Below are positions 23,265 through 36,054 of a stretch of 64,000 bases of DNA, piece by piece. Below the pieces are notes generated by a model. The model was given only the letters and a program-made list of their open reading frames with translations. It did no database searches and was not told the DNA's origin. Position 1 is the stretch's first letter, and every line of letters begins with the position of its first letter. The stretch is from positions 1,668,501-1,732,500 of the forward strand of contig JAPTOF010000006.1 of assembly GCA_028554755.1 (NCBI GenBank), read 5' to 3'. The DNA comes from Cordia subcordata. Lineage: Eukaryota > Streptophyta > Magnoliopsida > Boraginales > Cordiaceae. A program made the translations under genes and the position numbers.

Positions 23265-24559
23265 ATGGCTTTTCTGATTGTTTTTATCATCTGTTCTTCG
23301 ACCCTCCTCTTTCTGTTGATCACAATTCCAATTTCAAACGCGATTCTTGATGCCCACTACTATGATCATCCATGCCCACAAGCTGAGAACATTATCTTTG
23401 AAACTGTTCGTAATGCATCAATCTATGACCGCAAAGTCCCTGCTCGTATCCTCAGGATGTTTTTCCACGACTGTTTCATAAGAGTACTCTCTTTACCCTC
23501 TATAAGCACACATTACTGCATATATAGACACATACAGATTTGCATAATGATTCTCAAACAGGTGCATGTGCAGCTGGGGACTGAAATTGTTGTTGTTGAC
23601 AGGGATGTGATGCTTCTGTATTACTGGACTCGGTTCCAGGAAACAAAGCAGAGAAAGATGGCCCTCCAAACATCTCTCTTCGATCATTCTATGTAATTAA
23701 CGATGCCAAAACGAAGCTTGAAAGGGCTTGCCCACGTGCAGTTTCTTGTGCTGATATAATCGCTATTGCAGCAAGAGATGTAGTAGCCATGGTAATTTCT
23801 TCCAACAGCAAATCATACATTACTAGTTAATAATAACACTATTCTGAAATGAAAGCAATTTCATCAATTTATCACTAATTCTCAAAATATCATACATTTG
23901 GCTGTACAAAAATTTGCAAGAGAATATATATTAGACCATCATAAGCAAATTATTGCAATTGATCACCATCTGACTCATTAGCTTTCTATTTTCAGTCTGG
24001 AGGTCCATGGTGGAACGTACTCAAAGGAAGGAAAGATGGAAGAGTATCGAACGCCAGCGAGACTATAAACCTCCCAGCTCCATCTTTCAACACCACACAA
24101 CTTATACGAAGCTTTGCTCAGAGGGGTCTAGGAGTTAAAGATTTAGTAGCTCTCTCTGGTGGACACACGCTAGGATTCTCACATTGCTCTTCTTTTGAAT
24201 CCAGGCTTCGCAATTTCAGTTCAACGCATGAGATTGACCCGAGCATGAACAGGGATTTTGCTGAGAGCCTGAAGAAGAAATGCCTGAAACCGTACAAAGA
24301 TCGCAATGCTGGAGAGTTCTTGGACTCGACTTCATCGACATTTGATAATAACTACTTCAAGAATGTTGAAGCAGGAAAAGGTATGTTCGCATCAGACCAG
24401 GCATTGTATGGTGATTCCAGGACTAGATGGATCGTTGAATCATTTTCCAGGGACCAGAGTTTGTTCTTCAGAGAATTTGCTGATTCAATGATCGGGCTTG
24501 GAAATGTTGGTGTGATCGAACGTGGAGAAGTTAGAGTCAAATGTAATACAGTGAACTGA
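23265..24559 (+). CDS. Class III secretory peroxidase (PER66-like)
   Basis: Haem peroxidase of the plant secretory class, which oxidises phenolics with hydrogen peroxide in the apoplast or vacuole (lignin, suberin, wall cross-linking). Model: 23265-23483, 23603-23791, 23996-24559; 323 residues, GT-AG introns, frame closes at TGA. Residues 1-26 are a signal peptide ending SNA. The distal site is [11 protein letters not shown], with catalytic R64 and H68. The proximal haem ligand is H193 in [12 protein letters not shown]. Conserved segments [11 protein letters not shown] and [13 protein letters not shown] carry the usual cysteines. Intron 1 falls at the classic position just before GCDAS. From memory, sequence and ending resemble Arabidopsis PER66 and relatives. 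All key residues are present, so it should be active. Confidence 0.93.
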
Positions 24560-25012
24560 GCTGAGACACGCAGATTGAAGTGGGTTTTCTTTTCTTTGTG
24601 AATGGAATTTATTTTCTTGGAATATAGGGAGTCTTTTAAACTAATTTTTTTTTTGGAAACAAGTAATCTTTCGTACATAATAAGAAGCTATGTTTGCTTA
24701 TGGAAAACCCTTTACAGATGTCTTACTACCCCTGATTATGGCTTATGGCTCATATACCGTTGACCTGTTTGGTTCAAATAATAATCACAAAAGAGACCAG
24801 GCATTATGTAGGCGGTTGGCTCTCCGGGTTAGTAAAGCACCCGGATAATAATTTGTTATGACCAAATATTTTAAATTTAATTATGACTAAATATTTTAAG
24901 TTCGAATTTAAACTTTCTCGTTATAAATATATTGTGTGTTCTTTTTTTGTCTAAAACATATGTGGAGATACTCTCAAAATCAAAAGCATAATTTTGGAGT
25001 TAATCAAATATG

Positions 25013-25046
<34 letters not shown>

Positions 25047-25229
25047 GCATGTATGTATATATAAGTGAATTTTCTCATCATAAAAAAACATTTTATAAAA
25101 GAAGAATCACTTTTAGCCAACATAAACAAAGGAACATCAGAAACACACGCAAATTAGGTGCTTAGCCACAAACATGGGGCATATTCTGACTTTATATTGT
25201 CCACCAACAAACCAAACCTGCATCAGCTA
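24560..25229. other. Intergenic DNA with TA/TATG microsatellite
   Basis: The likely peroxidase 3' UTR comes first. A microsatellite of TA units passing into TATG/TATC-like units spans about 25010-25062. No gene is seen. Confidence 0.6.
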
Positions 25230-25420
25230 GGGCTAGTTTGGATTTGGCTTTTCTTAAAGCATTATTTTTTATAAATTTTTAAAAATTAAAAATTTTAACT
25301 TTTAAAAATTTTAAATTTAAGTTGTTTTCAAAATTTTAATTTTTCAAAGTCAACTCCACAAAAGATATACATTTTTTAAAAACTATTTTTTCCATAGAAA
25401 AATCAATCCCAACAAATTCA
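25230..25420. repeat. AT-rich PIF/Harbinger-like MITE (degenerate copy)
   Basis: The left end GGCTAGTTTGGATTTGGC and right end AATCCCAACAAATTC match the family ends with several mismatches. The interior is A/T runs in fold-back order. No TAA duplication is left. Confidence 0.45.
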
Positions 25421-25483
25421 AGTAAAACTTTAATTGTTTTGAGCCGATAATACTACTTTACTCTGACCCCAAAAAAAGAAAAT

Positions 25484-25530
25484 AATAAATAATAATAATA
25501 ATAATAATAACAATAATAATAATAATAGAT
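25484..25530. repeat. AAT-type microsatellite
   Basis: A run of AAT/TAA triplets broken by one CAA. It lies about 240 bases before the candidate TATA box of the MADS-box gene. Confidence 0.85.
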
Positions 25531-25775
25531 TAAATACGCCAATCAAGAAAAGTAAGAGCACAAACGCACCATACAAGGTAAGCCATGTGACAAGATCCAA
25601 TTCATTGGCCTGTGTGACCTAGTTTGAGATTAAATATGGCGATGCGCTGTCAGCTTATGATTCGTTGTACATAACGTCATAGTACGATGATCTTGACGTG
25701 TTAGGTTGTCGGTATAACAATCAACTAATTAATTAGTATTTTGTATACATATATCATTTTCTTTAACGAATTGTC

Positions 25776-25784
25776 TATATATAT
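25776..25784 (+). promoter_or_regulatory. Candidate TATA box of the MADS-box gene
   Basis: TATATATAT followed within 30 bases by pyrimidine-rich sequence and then a possible non-coding first exon that could end near TATCA|GTAAGC (donor about 25840). The acceptor nearest the ATG is TTTCAAACAG at about 26680. A 5' UTR intron of roughly 0.8 kb would fit the SOC1/TM3 clade, where a long leader intron is usual. This is inference from motifs only. Confidence 0.4.
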
Positions 25785-26683
25785 TTCTTTCTCCTATCTC
25801 TTGAGCACTTGGAAGAGTCGTACACTTTTTTCTGCTATCAGTAAGCTCCATTTTTTTTTATCTATTTTCTCCTGTACAAAAGTCTTTTTTCCTAAGTTTA
25901 CCAAAAAAAGATAAAAAAAGACCGTGCCTTCTTTTTTGCGATGACTTAAACATGTTTAAGTTTTACCCTTTTGGTATTTTCCTTTTCTGTGGGTAACACT
26001 AGATAGGAAAAGACAAGAGAATATAACAGATATAAGATGGAAAAGGAAATGTTGATGTTGCATTTTGCGGTGTTGAAATAAAGGGATTGATCCATCACTA
26101 TAATTCATAAGATTCTTCATTCTTCTTCTGCTTATTTATCTCCAGGCACTACCTGCGAAAGGCATCTTTCAATTTGCAGTTATGAACAAGTTTGTTCTCT
26201 GAGGTGCTCCTAATTTAGCATTGTAATTTTTGCTGCTCCGAAATTATTGTAGTTTTGGATTTTGAGTAAAATTTTCAAAGCTATGGTCTTTTTTGTTTTT
26301 TTTCCCCTTTCTTTCTTTCTTTCTTTTTTTCCTTGCCTGTGGCTGTTCTTGTCAAACTTTTTGCTAGCTGGCTGAGAAATAGCAAACTCAAATTTTTAGG
26401 GTTTGTGGCTTTTTTGGGTAGTAAGAAATCTGTAAAGGGTTTTCCATAAGCAAATTTGCCTTCTTATGTGTGAATTTCTCAGCTATCAGGCGTTGACCTG
26501 TCTATTTGGATGCAGCTTGCTGCTCGGAGTTTCTCAGCTGAGGTGCGAAAATCTTTTGGGGTTTTGCTATTTGTGGTGAGTATACACAGCATTGTTTCAT
26601 GATAATCTCTTGTAGGGTTTCATTATTTGATTTTGTATGAGAAAATTGGGTTTTTTTTTTTGGGATTATTTTTCAAACAGAAA

Positions 26684-29600
26684 ATGGTGAGAGGTAAGAT
26701 TAAGCTGAAACGAATAGAGAATGCAACCAGCAGGCAAGTGACCTTCTCAAAGCGCAGAAATGGCCTCTTGAAGAAAGCTTATGAGCTATCAGTTCTTTGT
26801 GATGCTGAGGTTGCTCTAATCATTTTCTCTCAAAGAGGAAGACTCTATGAATTTTCAAGCTCCAAGTAAGTTCTTAATTACTATATATTTTTTATACTCA
26901 AAATGCTTATCTCTTTTTTAATAATCATTCGATTTTAGCAACGCTTTCTCCAGTTATTTTACTCACCACTTGGTCGGAAGAATATGTACTTGTGTTTTGT
27001 GCGTGGTAGCTATTTTAATCGTAATTTTATTTTATAAGCAATAAGGCATGGCCTTGTTGTACTTACTGCAACTTCAAGTCCAACGGTACAACTCTTTTTT
27101 TTTCTATTTAGCTTGGTTCTTTCTCTCTCCAAGCTGATAAATCTTACTTGGTGATCATTGGATTTTCTATCGACCCAAAAGAGGGGTCTTTTGATTTTCG
27201 TTCATCAATATTCTTGTTTTCGTCAAATCAATTATTTAAATATCCGTACTCATTCCCTGAGGACACCATTATGGGGGACAAGCCATAAGATACTGTTTGA
27301 AACCATTTTTTCCCCCTTCATTTGAGTACTTTAATTAATATCCTCACTTTGAAAGTAGAGGCTGCCCTGACTGATTCGTCAATTCGGTTATATTATCCTC
27401 TTAATGATCTATGCATCTTCGATTAGTCACTCGCTGCAGTTTGGATCAATCTTAGTTCATCTCTCAGTGAATATGTTCTCCATAAACTCTTCAATGCAAA
27501 ACCTGCTCTAACATTTCATGTGCCACAATGTTGCTTAGCTACCTTGACTATCAGGTATAAACGGGCTTCTAACCAAGCAAATGTAAGATGTCAAATCATC
27601 TTTAGCTTTTCTTCATTTCCAAGTTTAAGATCTTATGAATTGAATGATTAATTTGATTTTAGAGGTTTTCTGTTGTCTTAAGCTATTCCAAGGAGATATG
27701 AGTTGATAAAGTCATAAAATTGAATATCGAACTGGTATTTCCAAATATTTGAACTCAAAACTAGAAGAAATCTTTATGATGTTCGTGTTTACTGGATCAT
27801 AATATATGCATTCTCATTATTTTTCTTGCACTGCTCGACATTGAAAATGAAATTGTTATGATGTATGCATTGTAGCAGAATTAGATCCCCGTAGCATCAT
27901 AATGTTATAAATTAGATACTATGTTGATGAATTGACGATGCAGAACCATTGAATGTAGGGATAAAATCGTTTCATCATTGTTTTACCACCTTTGTTCTTC
28001 GTCATAAAAGAATCCAAATCCAAAGCACCCAACGTGGTCTAGTTTGATTATTTTTCCATGTATAGTAGTCTTTTTTGAGTTTATGCCATGGAAAAGCCAT
28101 CCTCCCCCTCTTTTTCCCTTTATTTGCTTTAGTAAACTGTGGTGTTAAATTTTCAGCCTATAAATTTCAGTACTAAATTTGAAGTAGACATAGATAATTA
28201 TGTTTTGCCGCTCAAAGTAGTACAATGTCAATTTGTAGGAGACAGATACTTACGTTTTGCCACTCTCAAGGACGTACTTTGCTGCTGTAGCTGTTAAAGT
28301 CAGGAATAGCCCAACTATACATTATTTTCACCCATATTTCTTTGCATTTTTAGCTAGTTTTGCAGCAATAAAAGCGGCATTTATTATTTTCCAAAGTCCT
28401 TCATCCCAAGCAAGAATATTCATCAGCTGATTAAAATTGATAACGATGAGGAACTATGAATTGCTTTGTTTAGTTAAGGGTTTATTATGCTGAGTGTAAT
28501 TTAATCAGAAACCTATGGTTACATAAATTACAACAATAAAGAAGCTTTTTAAGTTCTATGTTTCTTTCTGTATAATATATACATACTGTTCATTGAAATC
28601 TAAATATGTCTTTTTGATTTGGATGTTTTAGCATACACAAGATTATTGAGAGATACCGTGAATGTGCAGAAGATCTCCAAAGCAACAATACAGAAGTTGA
28701 ACTCTATGCGCAGGTCAGGCTGCTGCATCATCAATTTGATTAAGTTATATTAATCTCTAAGGTATATGTGAAAAGCCAAAATTATCTACTTACTGCAAGA
28801 TATCCCCTCAAAAGATTTATAGGAAGATGATGTATCATAAGTGATATTTCAATTTGATTTTCGCAGTTTCCCTTTTCTTTTCACTCCCTCTTTTAAATAG
28901 GAGTGGTGGAATATAGTTGGTATAGTATGGAAACAAATCAAACTTTCCTCCTCCTTGTTTGTAGTCAATTTACATTAATTCTCTCCTTAACTTTCTTTAT
29001 TAAGACTTTCTTAAAGTTAGGCTTGAAAAACTATACTCTATGTGCTATAAGTACAATCTTTTTATATATTGTTGTTGGAAAATATGGACGTGAAAGATAT
29101 ATTCGCAATATCATTTATTTATGATAGTAGAAAATAGTACAACATGATAGTAAAAAATAGTACAACATGATAGTTGATTGTTGGAGTACCATCTCTCCAA
29201 CATTAATCTTGAGTTATAGCTCTATGTGTGATGGCTGATAACCCTCTATAAGTAGATAGTGTGGAGCTCGTGGGCTTCTTATTATGGAGCTTGTGTTTAG
29301 CTCTATGAAGCTTATAATGCTTTGAAGCTCAAGATACAAATGAACACAAGTTTGCTTAGCTTATGCCAAAGTTGACTAATCTTGAACATATGAGATAAGA
29401 TCCAATGCTTTGTTAGCTTGCTAATTAAGCTAGACTTCTCTAGCATGGCTTGCATGCTTTGGCAACTATGATGAAAATTTTGGATGCAACAATTTGAGCA
29501 TCAATTTTCAACAATTGTAGGCCTACAAAAATACAAATCTTTTATGATATCAGATATCAATGACTTACCTATTTAATTTATTATTACCCTTCCGCTCCAT

Positions 29601-32600
29601 TAATTCAACCCTAGCCCTTCCTTCTCCTCCCCTCCCCCTACTCAAAGTTTTCTTCTTTCCCCATCTCTTCTTTTATCTTCAAATCATCTACTATCTGCCA
29701 TATGAAACTCTATTTCACTATTAAAAATCTCACTCAACAGACTTAAATCACTAACTTCATTACCTTCAATTATCTATTCTGCTCCATTCTTTCTCCCGAC
29801 CTTCCTAAAGCTACTACATCCTTCTCTTCTTTTTCCTTGTTTTTTTTTTGTCATTCTCTCCTTAAATTTATGATATGACCCAAGCTCAATAATTAGCTTG
29901 CCACCACAAGCGAGTTAAATTAACTAGCCCAAAATACTTATGCTATGTGATTACAATAGTAGTGAATCTATGTCATTATAATCTTAACACAAATCTCACA
30001 AAGGGGTATTAAGAACCCCCACATTAACATGCGATGTCCTCGTAGTCACGCCAAATAGAATAGCACAATAGCCAAGACCCCTAGGTGGCGTGAAATCCAC
30101 CCGGAGCCTGTTCTAATACCATTTGTAATGACCCGGCCCAACCATTGGCTTACCGTCTCAAGTGAGTCTAATTAACTAGCCTAAATGCTTAAGTACCATG
30201 ATGATAGTAATAGCGGAACCAAGCCATTAAAAACTGAATGCAAATCCCACACAAAAATAATGTAAGAGGGACGTTATGCTTTATCTAAAGACCTTCTTAA
30301 AGTCAGACCTAACATTCTTATATTGATTTTGTGTGAGATTTACGTTCAGTTTTTAATGGCCTAGGTTACTATAAATAAATCTCCGCGGTATATTGCAACA
30401 TACATAAGTGTCTTGTAGTTTAGTTCAAACCAAACCAAACCAGTTGGTTTCCATTAGAAACTACCCAATTGGTTTTGTAATCATATAGAATAATTAAATC
30501 AAGCCAATATCTGTAAAAACTGATTTAGTTTCAGTTTTCTATAGAAAAATTTTGAATTTCATCAAAAAATTCAAAAAAAATAAAATAAAATGGCTTTTTC
30601 TGAAGATTCAATTGAGAGAAGCAATGAAGTTGGGAAAAGATTGAGAGGAAGAGGAGCCCTATAAGAAAACAGAAAATGGAACTTAAAAAAAGAACTAGTT
30701 ATCCCTATTGGCTCATCATTGTGTTTCTTCTCAAAAATGTCTCTCTTTTACTTTTACTGATTCTCTTTTTTTTCTTCTTTTTTTTTTTTTGAATGTGGAA
30801 TCCATGTGCAGCATCTAAAGCATGAGACAGTAAACATGGCAAAGAAGATAGAGCTCCTTGAAATCTCTAAACGGTTCTTGCTTTAGTTGTTACTTTTTCC
30901 TCCTAATTTTTGTTATTCAAGGGTCCATTTGTTTGCTGTAATTTTTTTTTTTTGAAAAACATTTTTCTAAGTTCAATATTTGATTATACGGTAAGTCAAT
31001 TGAAAAATATTTTTTTCAATATAAAAAAATAGTAATAAGGAGAGTAATTTTTTTCATGTGCTTTAATTAGGTGATAAAAACATTCTACACTACTCTAACA
31101 ACTCAACGGCTCATCTTTGCACACCTCTCTTTCTCTTTTTTCTTATTTGATAACCAATTATCAGGAAATATTTTGTTTTCTAGATAAATACTTTTTCCTA
31201 TCAATTTATTTTCCTACAAACAAATGGACCCTAAGAAATGTATTATTGGATTTATTTACTTAATAATTGAATTGGAGTGCCTCAGGAAACTGTTGGGACA
31301 AGACTTGGGATTGTGTTCTATAGAAGAGCTTCAGGATATTGCGGGTCAACTGGAGAGAAGCCTTAAGAATATCAGAACCAAAAAGGTATTCAACGGTTAA
31401 ATTGAGATTTCCAGTACACTTAGTATATTTACACAAGTACAAACATCTGCACTTCTTTCATTCCTTTTCCTTTTTTTTTTTCTTGTATGTGGAACTTAGA
31501 AACTTGCATTTTTAATTTCTGTGACAAACAGCTAACTCCATAAAATGTCCAGTATCCTAATTTGTTGGCTAAATTTTTCACACTTCCACACTAACTCTAT
31601 TACAGAGATTAAGTAGAATCAATCTTAATCCATTTAATTTCTATTCTAATTGTTCTTGTTTTTCAATTTGTAACAATAAGAAAACTTTGGATAGTAATTT
31701 GAAATAATTAATAAAAATTTAAGCAACAAAGTCCGACTTTAGTATCTCAAGTAACCAATATTATGATCAAGAAACAAAAATGAGTTTTACCTACATGATA
31801 ACAAATAATAAAAATAAGAATTTGTAATTTATTATAAGTTAAAGTTATTTTTCTTGTAAGGAATAATTTAGGATAATTGCTCTACTTCTTGGGTTTGGAG
31901 AAAATGTGTACACCTTGCAATTCATGGGTCCTAAAAGGCTGAAATTGATCTGTGGTCACAAGCATTCTCACCAATGCAAGTTCTCAAAATGCATGTTTAT
32001 TTAGTACAAACTTGAGTTATAAAAACCGAAGAAGAGAAAAACTTATACTTGGTTTCATTTTTCAGGCTCAGTTATTTGAAGGAGAAATTGAAAGGCTGAA
32101 AATAAGGGTATGAACATACTAATGCCTGCCTTCTATCAATTTATGTGCTCTTTGTAATTTAGATTGTCTTGCTATAATATGTTGGCCATTTCTTCCTATT
32201 CAGGAGAGACTTCTATTAGAAGAAAATGCCAAGTTATCTGGAAAGGTGAGTTCTATTAGTAATTTCTATTATCAACGTGTGAGCAGTAATGAGTCAATAA
32301 TAGCAAATTAAGACATAGCATCTGCCCAATTCTATGCATGCTTATGTAGGTTTAGATCCGTATTCATAATGGTTCCAAACTCTTTGTGCCAATAACTCAT
32401 ACACACTTCCACAAAGTTGATCTATTAAGATGCATGTATTATCTTTCTAACATAATATACCATATTACTAATATTCTTCTATAAGATTGAGTTTTTAGGA
32501 TTATATGTTAATTCGACCAATAATAATAATGAGTGTTAATTGCTCTTATGGTCCGTGAACTATGATTTTTAGGATAATTTAGTTCCTGAACTATCAAAGT

Positions 32601-33402
32601 GTGCTTTTAAGTCCCTGAACTGTTGATAATTAGACAAAGTTGGTCCAATTAATGTTTCTCGACCGAAAACTAAAGGCACAGGGAAAAAAAAACTCCTTTA
32701 TGTTTTTCTTATCATCTTGTGCCCTTCTCGTGCAATTTCTATTAATTTTCGAATGGAAAATATTAATTGGACCAACGTTATCCAATTTTCAATAGTTCTA
32801 GGACTAAAAGGTGTATGATCAAATTGTCTAAAAGTCATAGTTCAAAGACCATAGAAGTAATAAACCCAATATATAATTATTGGTCATGATTTCCCAAGTC
32901 TTGAATAATGTCAATGTGTAGGTTGCATATCTATCTGATGGATGTATGTGCACATAGGTAATAGCTGATGAAAGTTGGGAAGCAGGATTTTCACGAAAAC
33001 GTGGTTGGGACTAAAGATTGTCCATTGATGACTTTAAAAGAGCATATATTTTAGCAAATCTTTTAATAGGTGTTCTATTTTTTGTCAAACTAATTATGAG
33101 CATTTATTGCCGGAAAACACTTTCTTATCTCAACCATTTCATCAATTCATCACATAAAACCTTATTATCAATGATAGCATGGCATAGATTTATATACTAT
33201 TCGGAATAGGGACACATTATAACCATGAAAATTAAGATAAACATGATTGTGTTGTCATTAAACTTAGTCCTTACAAAAAATATACATGTGGTGGCAGTGT
33301 GGGCTGAAACCTAGGAATGAGATTGGCAGTTGCAGCCGAAGCACGCAGAGCTCGGAAGTAGAGACTGAATTGTTCATTGGTCTTCCTGCTGCACGCTGCT
33401 AA
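26684..33402 (+). CDS. SOC1/AGL42-type MADS-box transcription factor
   Basis: Type II (MIKC) MADS-box protein of the TM3/SOC1 clade, a group that promotes flowering and regulates bud and organ fate; it binds CArG boxes as a dimer in the nucleus. Model: 26684-26865, 28632-28713, 30812-30873, 31286-31385, 32066-32107, 32204-32245, 33298-33402; 204 residues, GT-AG, frame closes at TAA. The MADS domain is residues 1-60 ([20 protein letters not shown] start). The I region is about 61-88 and the K domain about 89-170, with [18 protein letters not shown]. The C-terminus ends in the SOC1 motif [11 protein letters not shown] (190-200). Exon sizes 182/82/62/100/42/42/105 follow the clade pattern. The K domain looks nearer to AGL42/71/72 than to SOC1 itself, but a tree is needed. 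Introns 1, 2 and 6 are long; intron 2 and intron 6 hold transposons. Confidence 0.92.
29126..29175. repeat. Short tandem repeat in MADS intron 2
   Basis: A unit of about 20 bases resembling AAATAGTACAACATGATAGT occurs twice in full with a partial third copy before it. It lies within the 2.1-kb second intron. Confidence 0.6.
29873..30275 (-). mobile_element. Diverged TRIM-like element in MADS intron 2
   Basis: Two direct repeats of about 130-145 bases (left 29877-30008, right 30128-30272) share GACCC, TTAATTAACTAGCC, AAATACTTA/AAATGCTTA and AAATC-CACA blocks at moderate identity. Just inside the right repeat, the minus strand reads TGGTATTAGAACAGG, close to the TGGTATCAGAGC primer-binding site copied from initiator tRNA-Met. 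A purine-rich tract precedes the left repeat on the minus strand. Together this suggests an old terminal-repeat retrotransposon in miniature. Target duplications were not resolved. Confidence 0.45.
32544..32858. mobile_element. Inverted-repeat MITE in MADS intron 6
   Basis: The left arm (TATGGTCCGTGAACTATGA, then GTTCCTGAACT and GTCCCTGAACT) is mirrored by the right arm (ATAGTTCAAAGACCATA), and an inner pair ATTGGACCAAC / GTTGGTCCAATTAAT completes the fold-back. The size is about 310 bp and it has no coding capacity. The long arms with repeated GAACTAT motifs suggest a Mutator-type element. I could not confirm a target-site duplication. Confidence 0.55.
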
Positions 33403-35251
33403 TTAATAAAGTTTGCCATTCTTGTTTATCAATAGAGATTAATAATAGTGGCCAGCAAGCTAACTACGTTCTGGCTATAGGATAAATAAGTATGTAACTT
33501 GGATCTGGTAATTATTATTATTTGCGTATCCTAGATTATTATTAATTAATTAGCTAGTCTTGTGTATTAAAAAAAATGATCTGTATTCAATATTTTATAT
33601 ATCATAAGGGTGATAAGGTAGAAATTTTTTGGATTGTTTATCGAGCCCGAGTGTGTGTGTTCTGCATTATCTTAGTTCAAAATGAACTTTTCATGGGTCC
33701 TCTTTTTGTTTCTCATCAGAACAGTCTAATCAAAGAGCAGTAATAGAGATAAAATCAAGGGGAATTTATGTTTTTATCTTTTTTTCTTCTCAGAAGAATT
33801 TTGGTTGTTTAATTAATTAGAGGTTCTTTTAAACTAGTGTTGCATGTGTTTTGCGCGTTCAACAAATCGTATAATATTTTTGGAGCGTTGGACCAAAAAT
33901 TTACATTCTTCTTTCATACCACTTCGGCCCTTTCGAAATCTGATGCCTTTGCTTAATATTTTACCTCTAAAGTGGCTTTGAAGTTCTACTGAAAACTAAA
34001 CAGCTTGTGCGCTACGCTAAGTGCTCACTTTCTAGACTTGAGTTAATTTGTTAGACAAACTTTGTTCATATATACAGCAAAATTATTTTGATAGAAAATG
34101 GCTTTGAGAAAATATATACTTCCCTATACTAGGTGCTTGAACTGTAATATGAAATTATCAATGCAAATATTTAAATGATGGCCGAGAGGTTGTCCATTTT
34201 GGGGTGCAATATTCCTACGACAGAAAAATCCCAACATGTCCATCAATCAAACAACTGAATTGATAGACGTTTGGGCATGGCATTTGTCATCCAAATTGAT
34301 CTCTCTTTGATCCCGTCGAATCTTTGTCTTTGAAACCCAATGGCGCTGCAAACTTTTGAAGATTGTGTCTCTCTTTAAAAATTAATGATTTTTATATGAA
34401 AGAAACTCAATTGACAGAGCTTGAGCACTATCTATTAAATTCCGAATACAGTAATGTAACCCTTTTCAAAATTATTATACCAAGGAAGACACGACACTCA
34501 ACATAACAATAGTAGATGCTACTTGAACTTACAGACAGTCTTGACACAATGAGCCCAACAATCTCGTCTAAAAATTGTTAAATCTTCTTGTGGCTCATAC
34601 GACAGAGACAATTAAGATTTAATGACACGTTTTCGTGATCGTGGTATGGAAAAGGAGAATAATAGTACTTCTCTTTCGTCTTTTCGATAATTTCTTAACT
34701 TTGAACAATAATAGCTTATCTCCATGACGGTAGTTTCAGACATTCGCATGCAAATGGATTTTAGCAACGACCATTGGCGCCACCACCGCCTGCCATGCCT
34801 TGTCAATGGCCTAAGCCCGGCTCCTCTTTGTCTCCTCGTTATCTTGTTCAATTTGTATTTTTTTTCCTCTTTTTGTTTTCAATTTTAAAACGAGAATTTA
34901 CAATATTCCAAACATTATGAAAGTACAAATTATCAATTCGTCTAGAATGCAATTTTCGTATTTGTTAACAAAATGTATTAGGACGAATCTACTCCTTTTA
35001 TGGACCAGGACCTGTTATTTATGGACATGGACACTTATTTCAATGCCCATTACAATACCGTGAAATATTAATTATAATTAAATCTAGTATGGAGTCCATA
35101 TGTATTTAGAAGGAATCCCTTCCATCTATGTACTAAGGCTGGTTATTTATTGAATCAAGAATTTTTTTTCCTGCAGTTGCTCGATTCATAATTCGATGAG
35201 CAATGTACCCCTTGGCATATTAATGCATTAATATTATAAGCCCATGATTTT
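33403..35251. other. Intergenic DNA after the MADS-box gene
   Basis: The MADS-box 3' UTR is expected in the first 200-300 bases. The minus-strand frame at 34612-34851 is Arg-rich with no family match. No transposon borders were resolved. Confidence 0.5.
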
Positions 35252-35443
35252 GGGCTTGTTTGGATTGACCTCTTTAAAATGCTTTTTTTAATATAATTTT
35301 AGAAAAAAATTTTGAAAAGCACAATTTTTAGTTTCTGGAGAAAAATTCAATCTAAATATTTGTTGTATAAAAAAAAAAAAGGAAGTACCTTTTTCATAAA
35401 AAAAAAATTACTTTAAATGAAAAAAGGCCAATTGAAACAAGTC
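35252..35443. repeat. AT-rich PIF/Harbinger-like MITE (copy)
   Basis: The ends GGGCTTGTTTGGATTGACC and GGCCAATTGAAACAAGTC match the local family. Flanks read TTT on both sides rather than TAA. Confidence 0.55.
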
Positions 35444-35659
35444 TTTTATTGGTCTGTATCAAGTCCTATGCCTTGGTCATGTGTAAGTTTGCTTATTTAT
35501 TTATTTATTTTCCTTTTACAACAACTGTGGCATAGTAATAATCTATATAACCAATTTGAATGAAATAGATTTTGCGTTGGATTTCAAATTTGAAGTATTC
35601 ATCCAATCCAGCCCATGCCCTACCCAGAACCTTCCTGAGGAAGACAAGTCAGGCTGTAA

Positions 35660-36054
35660 GGCTAACTCCAACAGCTTTCCTATTTTTTTTCTCTAAATTT
35701 AAGTGATTTGAGTCATTTTCTTATATTTTGGGATCACTTATTTTTAATTCTATTTCAACAGCTCCCTTATTTTTTATCAAACATTCAGTTTAGGGAATCC
35801 CAATTTCAGTTTCACTCCAACAGCTCCCCTATTTTATAATGTTGTAGTCTTAAAATTATGGGGATGGGAGATGGGATTTGGGGGTTGACTTTAGAGGATG
35901 AAAAAAACCCCTATATATAAGTGTTTTAGTTTGGGGTTGGGAAAAAGCCTAAAATGTTGGGGATGGGATAAGGGAGCTATTGGAGCACTTTGCTACTAAC
36001 AAAACCCCTAAATATGGGGTTTTTTGTGTTTTAGGGGATTTGTTGGAGTTAGTC
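35660..36054. mobile_element. PIF/Harbinger-like MITE, 'ctccaacag' family
   Basis: The terminal repeats are GGCTAACTCCAACAGCTTTC (left) and the inverse of GGATTTGTTGGAGTTAGTC (right). TAA flanks both ends (35657-35659, 36055-36057), the 3-bp duplication typical of PIF/Harbinger. The interior repeats CAACAGCTCCC twice more (about 35758 and 35819) and has a GGGGATGGGA segment twice. The size is 395 bp with no coding capacity. Confidence 0.7.

Noticed and set aside
24352..24678. 108-codon minus-strand frame
   Set aside because: It is antisense to the last peroxidase exon, which has clear family sequence on the plus strand.
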